Below are positions 12,220 through 24,120 of a stretch of DNA of 64,000 bases, piece after piece. Under the pieces are notes generated by a model. It did not search any database. It worked only from the letters and a program-made list of their open reading frames with translations, and was not told the origin of the DNA. A program made the translations under genes and the position numbers. Numbering within the stretch: position 1 is the stretch's first letter; each line of letters starts with the position of its first letter. This DNA is from Helochares maculicollis (lineage: Eukaryota > Arthropoda > Insecta > Coleoptera > Hydrophilidae): contig JAWQRO010000033.1 of the NCBI GenBank assembly GCA_033557835.1, forward strand, positions 1-64,000, written 5' to 3'.

Positions 12220-13043
12220 TTAGCTCAAACGCAGCTTTGCCAAGTATGAGCCACATCATGCCTACTTCCCTAACTTTTGTAAACTTTCTATTAGAATGCT
12301 AAATTTGCCAAGGCTTACATAAGTCTGACGCCTGGTTTCACCTACAAATTTAAAGCAAATATTTTATATCTTAATTCAATTTGTCATGCTCAATAAGTTT
12401 ATCCATTTATATTATATAACCATAAATAATACTAAAGATAATCTATTTACACTTTATTAGGAACAAAAATTAAATGGTGCTTCATATGATATATTTACTA
12501 TATTTGGCTAAGGCATTGTCAAAGTTGTGCATTTAAATAATATTAAAATATTCTTCTCGAATTAATAAAATTTCCGGTTATAAGTATAAGATAAAATTCG
12601 ATTGCCAAATAATCAATCTAGAAATTCAACCAAAACAAACCAAATTTTGCAGAGGCTGTGATTTTCTAGTTAGGAAATAATTTTCATGCAAATTCATTTA
12701 AGCGTAATATGAAATATATTTAAAGTTTCTATCTATAATCTATAATTTAACATCTCTTAATAATTCGAACCTATTTAAACTTTTATCAGAGTATTTGGCA
12801 ATATCTTGAAAACTTTGTTTAATTGAATTATTTGTAGAAAAAAATTACTTACATACCTATCATGTATTATGAGCCAAACATATTTTTTAAAACGGCCTAT
12901 AAAATCAAGAGCACTAACAATAAAGAGATGCTGTATATTATAAATAGGCATTTGTGAGAAAAGATCTACTTTTAATTAAAAGTAAATTCTTTCTTCGTTG
13001 TAAGTTAAACCAAACTTTACCTTTTTCATCGTTTCAATTGAAA
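12220..13043. other. AT-rich non-coding stretch left of the mariner element
   Basis: No gene recognised; dense stops throughout. It ends at the TA target dinucleotide (13044-13045) of the 13-kb mariner. Confidence 0.6.
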
Positions 13044-13045
13044 TA

Positions 13046-13077
13046 CGAGTTGTGTTCAATAAGTATCGCGAATTTTG
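13046..13077 (+). repeat. Left terminal inverted repeat of the 13-kb mariner
   Basis: The 32-base repeat begins CGAGTTGTGTTCAATAAG immediately after TA (13044-13045). It differs from its partner at four positions (3, 5, 15 and 23 of the repeat). Confidence 0.95.
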
Positions 13078-13249
13078 AACTTTGGCGGGTTACTTATATT
13101 CGAGTTTCGATTTTTTGTGGCGTTATGTTGGTACTCATGTCTCTCACTTATACCGACAAGTTCGGCCATTTTGAATGTTTAATTAATTGTTGACAGGTGC
13201 TTTGATTGCACGTGTTTTGGCTCGTCTTCGATTTTTACCTATTCAAAAA

Positions 13250-14308
13250 AATTGGTCAAAGAACCTGTACCAAATTTTCCGTGAAAAACGAAATTGAGTG
13301 TGCGGGTGCATTCTGAATGTTGACTGTGGCATACGGAGAAGCTACCTTGGATCGAAGCAACGTTTATCGGTGGTACAAAATATTCTCAAAAGACCGAGAA
13401 GATGTGAATGACGAAAAGCGTCTCGGACGCCCGAGCACTTCAACAACAGACGAAAAAATTGATGAAGTAAAGAAAATGGTATTGGCCAATGATCGAATCA
13501 CCGTTAGAGAAGTTGCTGAGGACCTAGACATATCAATTGGCTCGTGCCATTCAATTTTTACCAATAATATGGGCATGAGACGGGTCGCAGCGAAATTCGT
13601 ACCAAAATTGCTCAATTTCGACCAAAAACAGCTTTGCATGAAATTTGCTAATGAGCTTTGGACTCTGTCCGCGACGACCCAAATTTTCTCCCGAGGGTCA
13701 TAACTGGTGACGAATCGTGGGTTTACGGCTATGACGTGGAAACCAAAGCTCAATCATCTCAATGGAAGCTACCGCACGAACCAAGACCGAAAAAAGCGCG
13801 CCAAGTTTGGTCGACTGTGATAGTTTTGCTTACCGTTTTCTTCGATTGTAGGGGCTTGGTGCATCATGAGTTCTTGCCAAAAGGTAGAACGGTCAATAAG
13901 AAATATTACCTGCAAGTTATGCGCAATTTGCGTGAAGCAATCTGCCAGAAACTCCCGGCTTTGTGGAAGAACAAAAATTGACTTTTGCACCACGAAAACG
14001 CCCCTGCTCACACATCGTTGCTTGTGTGCGACTTTTTGGCCAAAAACAACACACTAATGATGCCGCAGCCACCATGTTCCCCAGATCTGGCCCCCTGTGA
14101 TTTTTTCTTGTTACCGAAACTAAAGAGGCCTATGAAAGGACGACGCTACGTTAATATTGACGAGATAAAGATGGCATCGAAGGAGGAGCTGAACAATATA
14201 AAGGAAAATGATTTTTTAAGTGCTTCCAAGATTGTAAAACGTTGGCACAAGTGTATAATATCTCATGGGGATCACTTTGAAGGGGACAAAATAGATATTC
14301 ATGAATAA
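13250..14308 (+). pseudogene. Mariner DD34D transposase pseudogene, copy 2
   Basis: The reading order is an N-terminal DNA-binding region with helix-turn-helix motifs (RSNVYRWYKIFS, GRPST, ITVREVAEDLDISIGS), then the catalytic domain. First Asp: TGDE, codon 13709-13711. Second position: HHENAPAHTS, where the expected Asp is Glu (codon 13994-13996). Third Asp: SPDLAPCDFF, codon 14099-14101, 34 residues after the second. Lesions: TGA at 13314-13316 just before the first long frame; a one-base loss near 13657 shifting frame; TGA at 13979-13981 before HHEN. An oddly worded stretch at about 14217-14245 (FLSASKIVKRW) is best explained by two indels that cancel. The C-terminus is intact (HKCIISHGDHFEGDKIDI, TAA). 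A full protein would be about 345 residues. The enzyme family cuts and joins DNA at TA; this copy cannot make it. Confidence 0.95.
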
Positions 14309-14330
14309 ATAAATAATTTTTGAAAAAACA

Positions 14331-14362
14331 CAAAATTCGTGATACTTTTTGAACACACCCCG
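14331..14362 (-). repeat. Right terminal inverted repeat of the 13-kb mariner
   Basis: The reverse complement begins CGGGGTGTGTTCAAAAAG and is followed on the plus strand by TA (14363-14364). It matches the left end at 28 of 32 bases. Confidence 0.95.
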
Positions 14363-14364
14363 TA

Positions 14365-15417
14365 TATAGTTAAGCAGTAAAAAAGAAAAATAAAGTCGAA
14401 TATTTGTAGTATCAACAGTTTGGGATATATACAAAACGACATTGAAAAGTGTACGAATAAAATTTTTGTAAGACGTCAAGTTTCTTTCTTTTCTCAAAGA
14501 AGAGTTTGCACAGTTTCTTCGATGTCGTAATTGTATATATTTTTATAAAAAATAATCTCTTTTATCCTTTAATCAAAAAGGTAAAACAAGCATTTCTAAA
14601 ATAAAACAAAATATTCAACGTTCCAGAAAATCGGATAATATAGATCATTAAAAAATCTTATGTTTTAATTTACATGTGCAGCGTATTTGGTGTCGCTGCA
14701 AAAACATTTGACTTCAAGTTTCACTTCTCTATGAATGACATTCCTAAAATGCCGGCAGTCCGCAAGACATGTTCTGTTAGCAAAGAAGTCTTTACAAAAG
14801 TGTTGCTTTCTAAAACTACCAATAATCTCCGGCAGGGTTTTTCACTGCACATATCACATAGTTCTGAAAACTTTTTGGATTTATGAGTACGTACAATATT
14901 TATCATTTTGTAAAAGCGCACCCCTATGGAAGCCCAGATTTAACAATACGATACAAAAATATAACTTTCCCATTGTTTCACTAAATCGTTACGTGTGACC
15001 TGCAGCGATGAGTATGCATGAACTCCATTAAAAATAATAGTCGTGATTAAAATCAGGAAAAAACAAAGCTTAGCGTAGAAATTTCCTCATTTTTGTTTTT
15101 CATTCGCTTATCCACCCGACTTACAGGCGAAAAATCTAATTGGATATACGTTGTTCTGCTGCTTTTTCGCCCACTAAAAACATTCGCAGTGCTCTAAAAT
15201 TAAGCAGGATAACCTCAGACGCGATACACCACAAAATTTTTCCATTGTTAATCCTTCAATTAAGCCGAGCTCTCTTTAATCCCTCTTATCAACCTGATAT
15301 CAGTCTCTTGGCACCGAAATAGTGTATCTCAAGCCGACGTAATTACAAAATTTCAACAGCTTTCTACCTTTTCAACTCCGCAACGACAAGCGTCATTTGT
15401 GAGTGTAAATACCACAG
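14365..15417. other. AT-rich flank, no gene recognised
   Basis: Several 60-90 codon frames overlap on both strands at 14670-15000 and 15140-15320, but none has a domain or supporting splice signals. The DNA becomes less AT-rich toward 15400. Confidence 0.5.
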
Positions 15418-15573
15418 TTCTACCTGAAAGAGGGATCGTGTTTCGCGAAAAGACCTGAGAATCCGGCGAGCGATTTACTCATGTTCATCTTCGGGAACAA
15501 CACAACATCATTTTCCCGGGAACACCACATCAGATATAACGAGCAAATAACTTGGGTAATATACAGAGATAAG
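15418..15573 (+). CDS. Possible internal exon, 52 codons, product unknown
   Basis: An acceptor-like CAG ends at 15417 after a pyrimidine-rich stretch (15360-15385). A strong donor-like AAG|GTAACT follows at 15573/15574. The enclosed 156 bases are exactly 52 codons and open in phase 0 throughout. The frame begins FYLKEGSCFAKRPENPASDL and ends with NEQITWVIYRDK. The minus strand of the same DNA is also open (15420-15647), so openness alone is weak evidence. No domain is recognised and no partner exon was found within several kilobases. Confidence 0.22.
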
Positions 15574-17340
15574 GTAACTTCGTCACCGTCTTTCCAGGAT
15601 GTAAAAGAGAACAATACGTCCTGAGAGCGAACAAAGAAAATGAGCACAGGCTTGCCTGAACGAAATTACTGGTTATCAATTTTTATTACGTCTAATTTTA
15701 GTAATTTTTTAAATCAACCGAGTAGAAATAATGTGTCTGAAACGCTTAGACTGGACGTAGAGATAGAATTATAGTCAACTATTTTATCTTGCGAAAGACC
15801 GTCTACTTGCTTGCAGCAAAGTATGAGTTCATTGTAAAAAATTACGAAAATAAATCTGAAAATAATTATTTTCTCAGTAGATATAGCTCTAATTATATGT
15901 TAAACATGGCATATTATAATTTGTAGCAATCATACAGAAATAAATGTTATTCATCTAGTTTTGAATTAGACGAGAATAACTTTTTTTAGTATTAAGGTGA
16001 GATTCAACTTACAGCTTATTCATTACTTTATTGAACTACGATGAAATCTTGTAAATATTTCGATATAAAGTTTATGTAAAAATTTTAAGTTTTATAAATG
16101 TTCACGTTTCTAAAATTAAAAAGTCTCTTTAGCGTTCATTCTTTTGTCCACCATATTTAAAAGTATACTAAATTTTTGCCGAACAATTAAAATATGTTTA
16201 CTTTTAAAATAGCGTGCTCGCAAATTAGCTAGAAGCCAAAAGTGAAATAAATTATGTTAGTTTATTTTTTTTGTGGGACTAAAAGATTTGTTTGAAAATA
16301 TGTTTGCATCATCTGGAGTACTAGCCACATTATCTTCTATCAAACTGCTCCAATGCCAAATTGCTAATTAAACTAATGAAAAATTGTAAAAAATGTGTAA
16401 ATTTAAACAATTATTGGTTAATACTTAGAATAATCAATACGATTTTGTTCTAAAAATACAATAGCTTTTTCATCACAAATTGTGTTTCTAAATATATACC
16501 ATATAATTGCATTGGAACCAAAACAAAATCTACATATTAAAAGCGAAATCCTAATAAAGCGTTAAAATTAATTCTCTTCGCAATTTTCATTTTCTAGAGG
16601 CTGCATAAATTTTATTCTAATTAATATTTTAGGAGCATTGTATCGCGCAAGGGGTGCATCCTGGGAGTAGAGAGGGAGATTAAGTTCAAGAAATGAGAAC
16701 TATTCCTGAAATTAGTAGTTTTAATTAAATTCTATGGTTATAAACAGCATCTTGCCAACAATCCTGAAATTACTTCCAAAGACGAATGTACTGCTACTAA
16801 GAATGAGTGTCAAGAAAATAAGTTAGTATCCGCTATTATTTTAGTGAATAATTGCCGCATAATTCGTAAGAAAAACAGCATTTATGCTTAATGGTAGGGA
16901 AGCAGAAAGTGAAGGAAAGCTAAGGAGGAAAGCACACTTTCAAATTACAAAATGAATATTTTATTCGAGGGTAATAAATGTCTTTACTACGTAATCAAAG
17001 AAACAAGTGGAAATTACGTAATTAAGCTTCAGTTATGAACAATGAAACTTTTACAGGCTTCATCAACATTTTGTATGTAAGTACTAAAAAAGTCACTCGT
17101 ATTTTTACAACATCCTCTGAGTAGACTCTGTATTTCCCGACACATTTCCATATCCTAGTTATATCATCCGTCCGTATTTACTCAGACAACTATTTCAGTT
17201 TTACAACCAACACTTACAGACTTAATATGAATTTCATATTCCAATGTGTTTTGTCTCAGGTTTTTCATTCGTACGCGTAGTTTATAAGCGTTTTTCATCC
17301 ACTCTCGCCTCACATAATAACGGTTAAGTTCCCAAGAAGT
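15574..17340. other. AT-rich non-coding stretch
   Basis: No gene recognised. Frames are short; the G+C rises slightly toward 17250-17340. Confidence 0.55.
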
Positions 17341-17557
17341 ATGATAATGTCTCGTCGAGCTACCTGAATGGAAAATGTTGATAAGGAGAGCTTCGGAATT
17401 TACTTCGTACTTTATTCGCTATACAAGCACTTCCGGGAAATGTTCCTTTGCAGCATCCAACCAGACTTAGGCAAGAGATCGCAGGAAACTGCTAGCAAGG
17501 AAAGCTACTTGCTTTTATTAGTTAGTTTTGGCGTACACGAAATGAGTTTTGACAAAC
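17341..17557. repeat. Dispersed repeat, copy A (partner at 53643)
   Basis: The core at 17366-17437 (TGAATGGAAAATGTTGATAA through ACAAGCACTTCCG) matches 53668-53740 at roughly 80% by eye. Weaker similarity extends to both sides (ATAATG at the left; GCTT.TATTA, AAATGAGTTT and ACAAAC at the right). A one-base indel inside the core shifts any reading frame, so it is probably non-coding. It is in the same orientation in both places. It could be an uncatalogued short transposon or a duplicated regulatory element. Confidence 0.75.
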
Positions 17558-20500
17558 TTTCATGTAATCTTCCACTAACTGAAATATATGGTTAGGTTGG
17601 AGGCAAACAAAAGAGATTATGAGGATTCGCGTTAGTGGTTCTTCTTATGTCCCACGGTTCAATATTTTTCCCATTTCAATCAGTGGCAAAGCTGAGGAAG
17701 TTTTGTGCACAAAATGTGCAATCTTGTCTCATTGTGCTTCTCTATATCAAAACGCTTTCAGCTATTAAATTCATCAATAAAGCATCAAAATGGTGTCAAT
17801 TCCTTTTGATTTTCCGCCTGGAATCTAGCAGATACGGCCGAAAGGAAGCCTAAGCCGGTGGCAGCGAATAGTGAGTGTAAAATCTCAAACAGATGGTACT
17901 TGTCACATTCAAGCTATCGAAAGCAACCAAGTTGACCCTTTTCCACGAGGTAAGTTCCCGACACTGTTATATATGAGAGGAATGATTCTTTCGTATTTCC
18001 ACTTCACAAGAAAGGTCAAACGTTCATTATTCGCAGTCCTCATTCGAAAGTATTTATTTCACCATTGTTTGAATTTTAGAATTTGCAGTATTAAACATGT
18101 TTGTTGATTAATTATATTTGAAATATTAGTAAAAAATTAACGGTAAAAGTAAATAAAACTACAAAAATTGGGTCAGCTACTATTAAAAGACTTGTTAGCG
18201 GTAGAATTAATGTTTTATGGTTTATGTAATGAATTTTCTTAGATGAAAATATTAATTAAAATATTCGATGTACGTTTAATAAATAAATTTACATCATATC
18301 TGTATAATATAAAATTTACGATTAATAAAAATATATTTGTGTTGTAAAAAAAAGTACATTATTATCAGCGTATTTATAGTATCTTAAATCTTCTGTTTTT
18401 TAAATACATGGGATTCTTTCAACAGAACAGTTTCTATTTTTATTTTAATATTAAAACGAATATTGTATGAATATTGTTTAATCCACTCAGACAAATGCCA
18501 ATTTTGAATTTTAGATAGCCAAACGAATGATTTTAATAAAGAATTAGTCCTGAAACGGGCTACTATATTTAATTTATAAATTAATTAAATTTACTGCTCC
18601 GATGTGTTTACTAGCTATGCTTGTATCACCTCGTGACAGAGAAAGATAAACTAAAATAGTACTAGTTTCGATTTTGTATGAGGAATTATGAACAGTTTTA
18701 ATTTCATGCAATATTTATTTAAGCACGATTTATTTGTTGTTGTTGGAACTGACATTTATAATTTTTACTACAATGTATGTTCTTATCGGAAACTATTTGC
18801 TCATCTAGTTCATGCATGCATTAATGTTTGCTAGTAATAATATTATTTCTGGAAAATATTCTATAAGCTATACATTAGTGATACTGTGCTAAAATGTGGG
18901 TGTGGTAAATAAGGCATTTTGGCATAGATGCAGAAGAAATCAAAATAAAAGTAGCATCTATAGCGATTGTGTCAAACAGTCGTTTCTGTAGTTCATATGT
19001 TTAAATATTTCTTGTATTTGTACCAATCGAGCAATTTAGCAAGATTCCATTGTGATATTCTATTTAGACTTTAAGTATGAGCCACTTCTACACAAATAAT
19101 AGCTAGTGCATTTTTTTATTATAGTTATAGTTAAATTAGCATTAAAACTACTCGAGTAGGAGACTATTCTTTCTAACAGAAAAAGATAATTTTCTTAAAA
19201 TCAGAACAAATCTAATAGTAAAATTTCAATTCTAGAGAAAACGCAAGTTTTGCATAAAAATATAAATATTATTGACTGCTTTATACCGAATAAATTCATC
19301 GTAAGAACCAATTTTGTAGAGTAACTATTCCAGATAAGATTATAACTTAAATATGACATTTTGTTGCGGAAGTACCGTTCTACTCATAAGTCTATACTAG
19401 ATCAAATTAAAGGAAAATGTAAATTGTATTATAAATTTTAAACAAAACCACTAATTAAATCTTAATTAAATCTTTGAAGATTCTAGTAAATTTGCTTCGG
19501 CTTTATTGTGTATATGTATTGGATCAACTAAGCACGGCGTATCATATTATAATCGATGAAGGCATAGCACAAGACCAAAATGTATTTCCATTGTTTATTA
19601 CAGTAACCGATCGTTGGAATTGTGGGAGCTCTACTCAAAACATTCCAATATTATTTTAACGCCACTATAAAGCCTTTATAAATTATAAGATGAAAATAAG
19701 ACAGACGAGATATGCAAATATCTAATAGAAAAAGCCATTAAAAATACCCATAGCCAAAATAACTTCACTGCGTTGGCTAGTACGTGGATGTCAGTAGTAA
19801 ATCGTGACATTTGTGATGATTATAACTCCATCAGGGGTAATCTCAAAAATTAGTCTGTAAAACACAACGAAGGGTGTTGATTCTACTTCTTTGATGAGAA
19901 GAAGGTTTATTTACTCCAGTCTTAGTGACTTTGTTAGCTACATATATGGCCATAATGTTATTAACTCTTAAAACATGACTGATACATAATGGAAATAATA
20001 ATTCCAGAATTCGATAGATACTATACTATGAAATGGTTGGCTTGAAGTTAGCAGTGACTAATGCGCAAGAATAATTGATTGTAAGTCAGCTCAGTCAGTT
20101 TAGAATGTTGTTGGAAATATTCCATTATAACGTAGTTGTCGGTAACTCGAAGCGCACAATATCAATATTTTAATACAGATATTCGACGAGTGATATTAAA
20201 TTTAATGGAAATATAGGAAAGTACGGAAACATTAACGCAATTTTATAACAAACACAAATCGAAAATGCATACTTTGACGGTAGGAACAAACATCCATAAT
20301 TACCTAGCATGGCTTATTAACCAATTGCATCTCATACTTGTCATTCGTTATTAAATAATAGTGCAAGAAAAGAGTATGAAACGTTAATCATAAGATAGTA
20401 ATATGCTGAAACAGTTGTAGAATTCAAATAAAATTTCGCTCAAGTATAGAACGAAACAAATAAAGAATTCAAAATTGTTATTGAAATATAAGTTTTACTT

Positions 20501-20905
20501 TTAAAAACATCCATGAACGTGAACTTCTTAATACAAAGTATAAAACTTTGTCCTAGATAACCCAACGTTTGATTTAAAATTTTGGGTATAACATAAATTG
20601 TACGCTTAAAAACCTTAAACTTAACTTAAACAGCGTCAATACTTTTCTAATATAAATAAATTTTCTTAGCATTAGTATGTTTTTTTATATAAATCAAACA
20701 TATCCAATAGAAACTATGAGAAACACGAACCAGACCCAAAAATAGAGAATAACTCGTTAAGAACTATACTTACAAAGAGTAGTAAAAAATAAATAAACTA
20801 GGATAATGTATATTAGAATCGGTTTGATACTTTAATGAAATGAGAAAACTTGACACAGATTATAGAGTATGTGACAAAAGAATCGTACCATTTGATTAAA
20901 AACAG
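17558..20905. other. AT-rich non-coding stretch
   Basis: No gene recognised. Frames at 17635-17853, 17871-18107 and 19474-19659 are isolated and without domains. Most of the block is extremely AT-rich. Confidence 0.55.
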
Positions 20906-20909
20906 GGCA

Positions 20910-21257
20910 CTATCCTCACTATACATAAAAAAAGTAAAGACCAAAAATTGCAGAAACTACATAGGAATTACACTACTGAGGTCAGCCCTAAAGTTCTAAG
21001 AACAAGTTGTGCCAGCCCAAATATATCCTCTCATTGAACTGACATAGATTAGTGAACAAAAAGATTCAGAGAGATTCTTCCTTATAGAATTAAAGCACAA
21101 AATAATGAAACCAAACAAGAAATCCTCGATAGCTTTTTATGTTCTTGAAGCATTTTACAGACTCCTCCAAGCATAAATCTGGGAAATGTTAAAAATGGGA
21201 AAAATTGTAAGTGAAGAAGTCTATATCGTAGTAGCGAGTACGTTTTTTAAAAAGTAG
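20910..21257 (+). pseudogene. Non-LTR retrotransposon (LINE) reverse-transcriptase remnant
   Basis: One plus-strand frame reads for about 110 codons interrupted by only three internal stops before TAG at 21255, in DNA where stops are otherwise dense. It contains the first conserved RT block (KKVKTKNCRNYIGITLL), a middle segment (ISEQKDSERFF), and the motif-A neighbourhood SIAFYVLEAFYRLLQA followed by IWEMLK. In LINE reverse transcriptases this reads F-x-D-x-x-x-A-[YF]-D; here the metal-binding Asp residues are gone. No YxDD block follows. This is a truncated, dead LINE fragment; I cannot assign the clade. Confidence 0.75.
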
Positions 21258-21508
21258 CAATCTTACCTACTCACGTTTGCCAGTGTGAGGTAAAACTTAA
21301 TATAATGAAAACAAATTTTATGATCATTGCAAAACTAAATGACACCCAACTGGATTAAGTAAGCACATTTAATTATCAGAGTGTACTCAAAACGTTGAAT
21401 CTAAACAGATATAGACAAAAAATTTTAAACTGGAAGCGTGACAATTTACTCATTAAAACCAAAATTCCTAGATATATCCTTGAAAACTGAATGTATTGAA
21501 GATATGTA

Positions 21509-21543
21509 ACACACACACACAAATATATATATATATATATATT
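21509..21543. repeat. CA/AT compound microsatellite
   Basis: A run of about six CA units passes into about ten AT units. It sits just to the left of the Penelope-like ends. Confidence 0.95.
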
Positions 21544-21550
21544 TATAGTG

Positions 21551-21930
21551 TATTTTATTTGTTTGGTGGTATATTTATGATTAAAGCGCTATTTAGTAGC
21601 GTATGATGTTTCATTAGTTATTAGTCTTAACAGGTTTACTTCAATAGTAAAGAATAATTAATGTAAAAATAAACCTCACTTTTGACGACACCCCTTAAGT
21701 AATGAAGCAACCCTGTCAAGAATAATAGCAAATAAAAAGTAAGCCACTTTTTTAAGACTTTGTCAATAGTATTTTTAACAATACATTTCTTCACTGCTTT
21801 TGGGCGATTGCAGTCGTAATGTCTCCAACTGGGTGTTGATTTCTGGTACCCATCTGTTGTGATAGCGCTGTCCAACTTTTTATTTCAGGTACGCTGATGA
21901 TCGCCCAAAAACAGCGAAAATATTAATAAA
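21551..21930. mobile_element. Penelope-like element ends in opposed orientation (fragment)
   Basis: The segment 21551-21648 matches 29518-29617 in the same orientation (shared GATTAAA.CG.TATTTAGTAGC and flanking bases, about 70% by eye). That is the 3' trailer of the Penelope-like element at 29.5 kb, whose coding strand is minus. The next segment, 21650-21697, matches the following segment there (29618-29672) in inverted orientation. Two element tails therefore appear to meet near 21650. On the plus strand TTGACGA (about 21685), then GCAAC and CTGTC, resembles a degenerate hammerhead-ribozyme core, as do CTGATGA (21894-21900) and GAAAA (21916-21920). No coding sequence for reverse transcriptase remains. 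Confidence 0.55.
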
Positions 21931-21934
21931 ACAC

Positions 21935-24120
21935 TATTTATAAAGCCTACTCAAACATAATGATAGAGAATCTAACAAAAGAAAAAAGGCAAATACTAAA
22001 AAAAAGGAAAAAACCTCAAAGAGGAAACAATTAAATCAACAACATGAAAACAAGTCTACACTCCAATACCATAAAAAAAGTTTTAATGGTATGGTAACAA
22101 CTTCTATAGAGGAAGACTTGTCATAGATAATTTCAACAAATTTTGCACACAAGAAACAAAAGAATAGGATTAAATCAGACAGCGAAACGATATATTTGAA
22201 AAATGAACAAAAATGATGAACAAAAAATAACTGGAATAACTGTGTAATGAGACTATGAGAGTATGTAGTCAGGTAATAGCAATTTAACTGCAATCTACAA
22301 CGATGTTTATTTGTTGAAATTTATTTTCTGTAATATACGACACAAGAGGAGCCATATATTTCTACTCTTTTACGATCATACATATTAATATGCCTCAGGC
22401 GTCCTCATCATAAAACAAGGCTGACGTCTTCGTACGACATTTTACTTTATACTTAGTTTTCGCACACATCTCATTCTCTTTTTAACTCTTTGAAATCGCA
22501 ATACCTCCACACTGTGGCGGTGAAAAATGCTAGCGACGCTGGAAAACTCAATTTGGGCCGTTCTTTCTCTTCATATGTATATAGGGAGACTTAAGAATTC
22601 AAACCGCGGCTATGTGGGACGTGGACCGGCAGCTATCTAATGCGTTAGCATCGTAAATATAACACAAGACTTTGTACTATAGAGGTGAATGTACTTGGGG
22701 TGCACTGCTTGTCGAATACTCTCGTTTAAATGGTCATGAAACTAAATATAGTTGTTTTAATAAAAATGATTAACAATTTGGGACAGTCAATGTACTCTGA
22801 AAGCCATAATAAGTCTTGCGTCTTGCTGCTATCATTTTTAGTTTGTGCATATTAAGGTAATTCAAATAGACTAATGTTTATTTGTTTACGAAAACTTCGC
22901 AGTTGTATAATTTTAATTTTGCTAGATTGCGACCTATAGAACTTGGATAAAAATATTAATCGTACAAACAAGAAAAGTTGCAGACTGCTAAATTGCTAGA
23001 CACACACAGCCAGACATTTTATAGTAAAACATACACATATATTTTTTTTAATAAGTAGTAAACAAAACACGTCGAGGGTATTTTAGTAGTTTGTTTAATC
23101 AATTGATTCAATTTCGAATTTAATAGAAAATATTTTATTCGTGATGTTGGGAAAATAACAGGTAGGATCTTCATTGTTGTGTAAGACTCTTTATATTTAT
23201 TTTCAAACATTATCTCCTGCTAGCTAAATTTTTCTGCTTAATAAAAATGGTACATCATTACTACAGCACAGACTAGGTATATAATCCACACTTAATGATC
23301 TTCCAGATGTAAGTATATTGATGTGACCCACTTTTCTTATTTCCCACTCCTGTTCTACGCTATGCGAAGCATAGGATTCTTGAAATCGAGTTTCAATAAA
23401 ATATTTCAAATACAAAGTGTTTCGAATTTTTCATAAAATCAGAGTCTTGTAAAATGGTTATAGTTTCTACATTCCGTCCGTTCATATGTCTATAATTCTT
23501 TGATTCTACATCTCAATATCACAATTAAATTAAAAGAATAACCAAAAACTGAAGAATTTTGCTTACCGACCAAACAAATTATCAGGTGTTGCAAGATACA
23601 ATTTAAGAAGTCAACCTGAATTAAATTAAAGAACTATAAATGTTTAAGTATCGTTTCATTGTAAACACGACCTCCCATCTCAGTTAATATCGAAACACAA
23701 ATTAAAAATATACCGAATATTTTCTACGCTTCTAACACTAAACGAACGGTAATATCGCCAAGAATTTTAAACACATAAAATGTAAACCTTCAGTCTTCTT
23801 TTCGCCTTTCTGATTTGATCGAAATATGAAACACAAATAAAACTTCTTTCAGCTTTCGTATTTGAAATTCGCTGGCCATCAATAATCCCCAGATGTTATC
23901 GTATAAATTAAATAAATTTTCTGCGGAAGGATAGCATCCGCGTTTCAAAATGTTTTAATAATTCATATGAAAAAGGGACCCAATTATTCAATCAAACGAT
24001 TGAATTTCAAAGCACCCGCGTCCGAAAAATAATCGTGTCATAACCAGACCCTTCTTCCTTCCACTGCATTCCCATTTCAAATTTTACGATTTATAGATCA
24101 AAAGATAGAAGTCTTTGCTT
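21935..24120. other. AT-rich non-coding stretch
   Basis: No gene recognised. A less AT-rich patch at about 22380-22650 contains the palindrome CCACACTGTGG but no convincing frame. Elsewhere stops are dense. Confidence 0.55.

Larger units (their letters stand above)
13046..14362 (+). mobile_element. Near-complete mariner transposon (copy 2), 1,317 bp
   Basis: Both ends are visible. The left terminal inverted repeat (13046-13077) and the reverse complement of the right end (14331-14362) agree at 28 of 32 positions, and both contain GTGTTCAA, AGTATC and CGAATTTTG. TA dinucleotides lie directly outside at 13044-13045 and 14363-14364, as expected for a mariner target duplication. The length is typical (about 1.3 kb). 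A single transposase gene fills the centre on the plus strand but is disabled by stops and a frameshift, so the copy is non-autonomous. With matching ends it could still be moved by a transposase supplied elsewhere (inference). Confidence 0.96.

Noticed and set aside
13364..13753. 129-codon minus-strand frame
   Set aside because: Antisense shadow of the mariner transposase; the plus strand carries the recognisable motifs.
17368..17595. 75-codon plus frame starting MENVDKESFGIYF
   Set aside because: It lies in the dispersed repeat; the homologous copy at 53669 has a one-base shift and stops, so the frame is not conserved.
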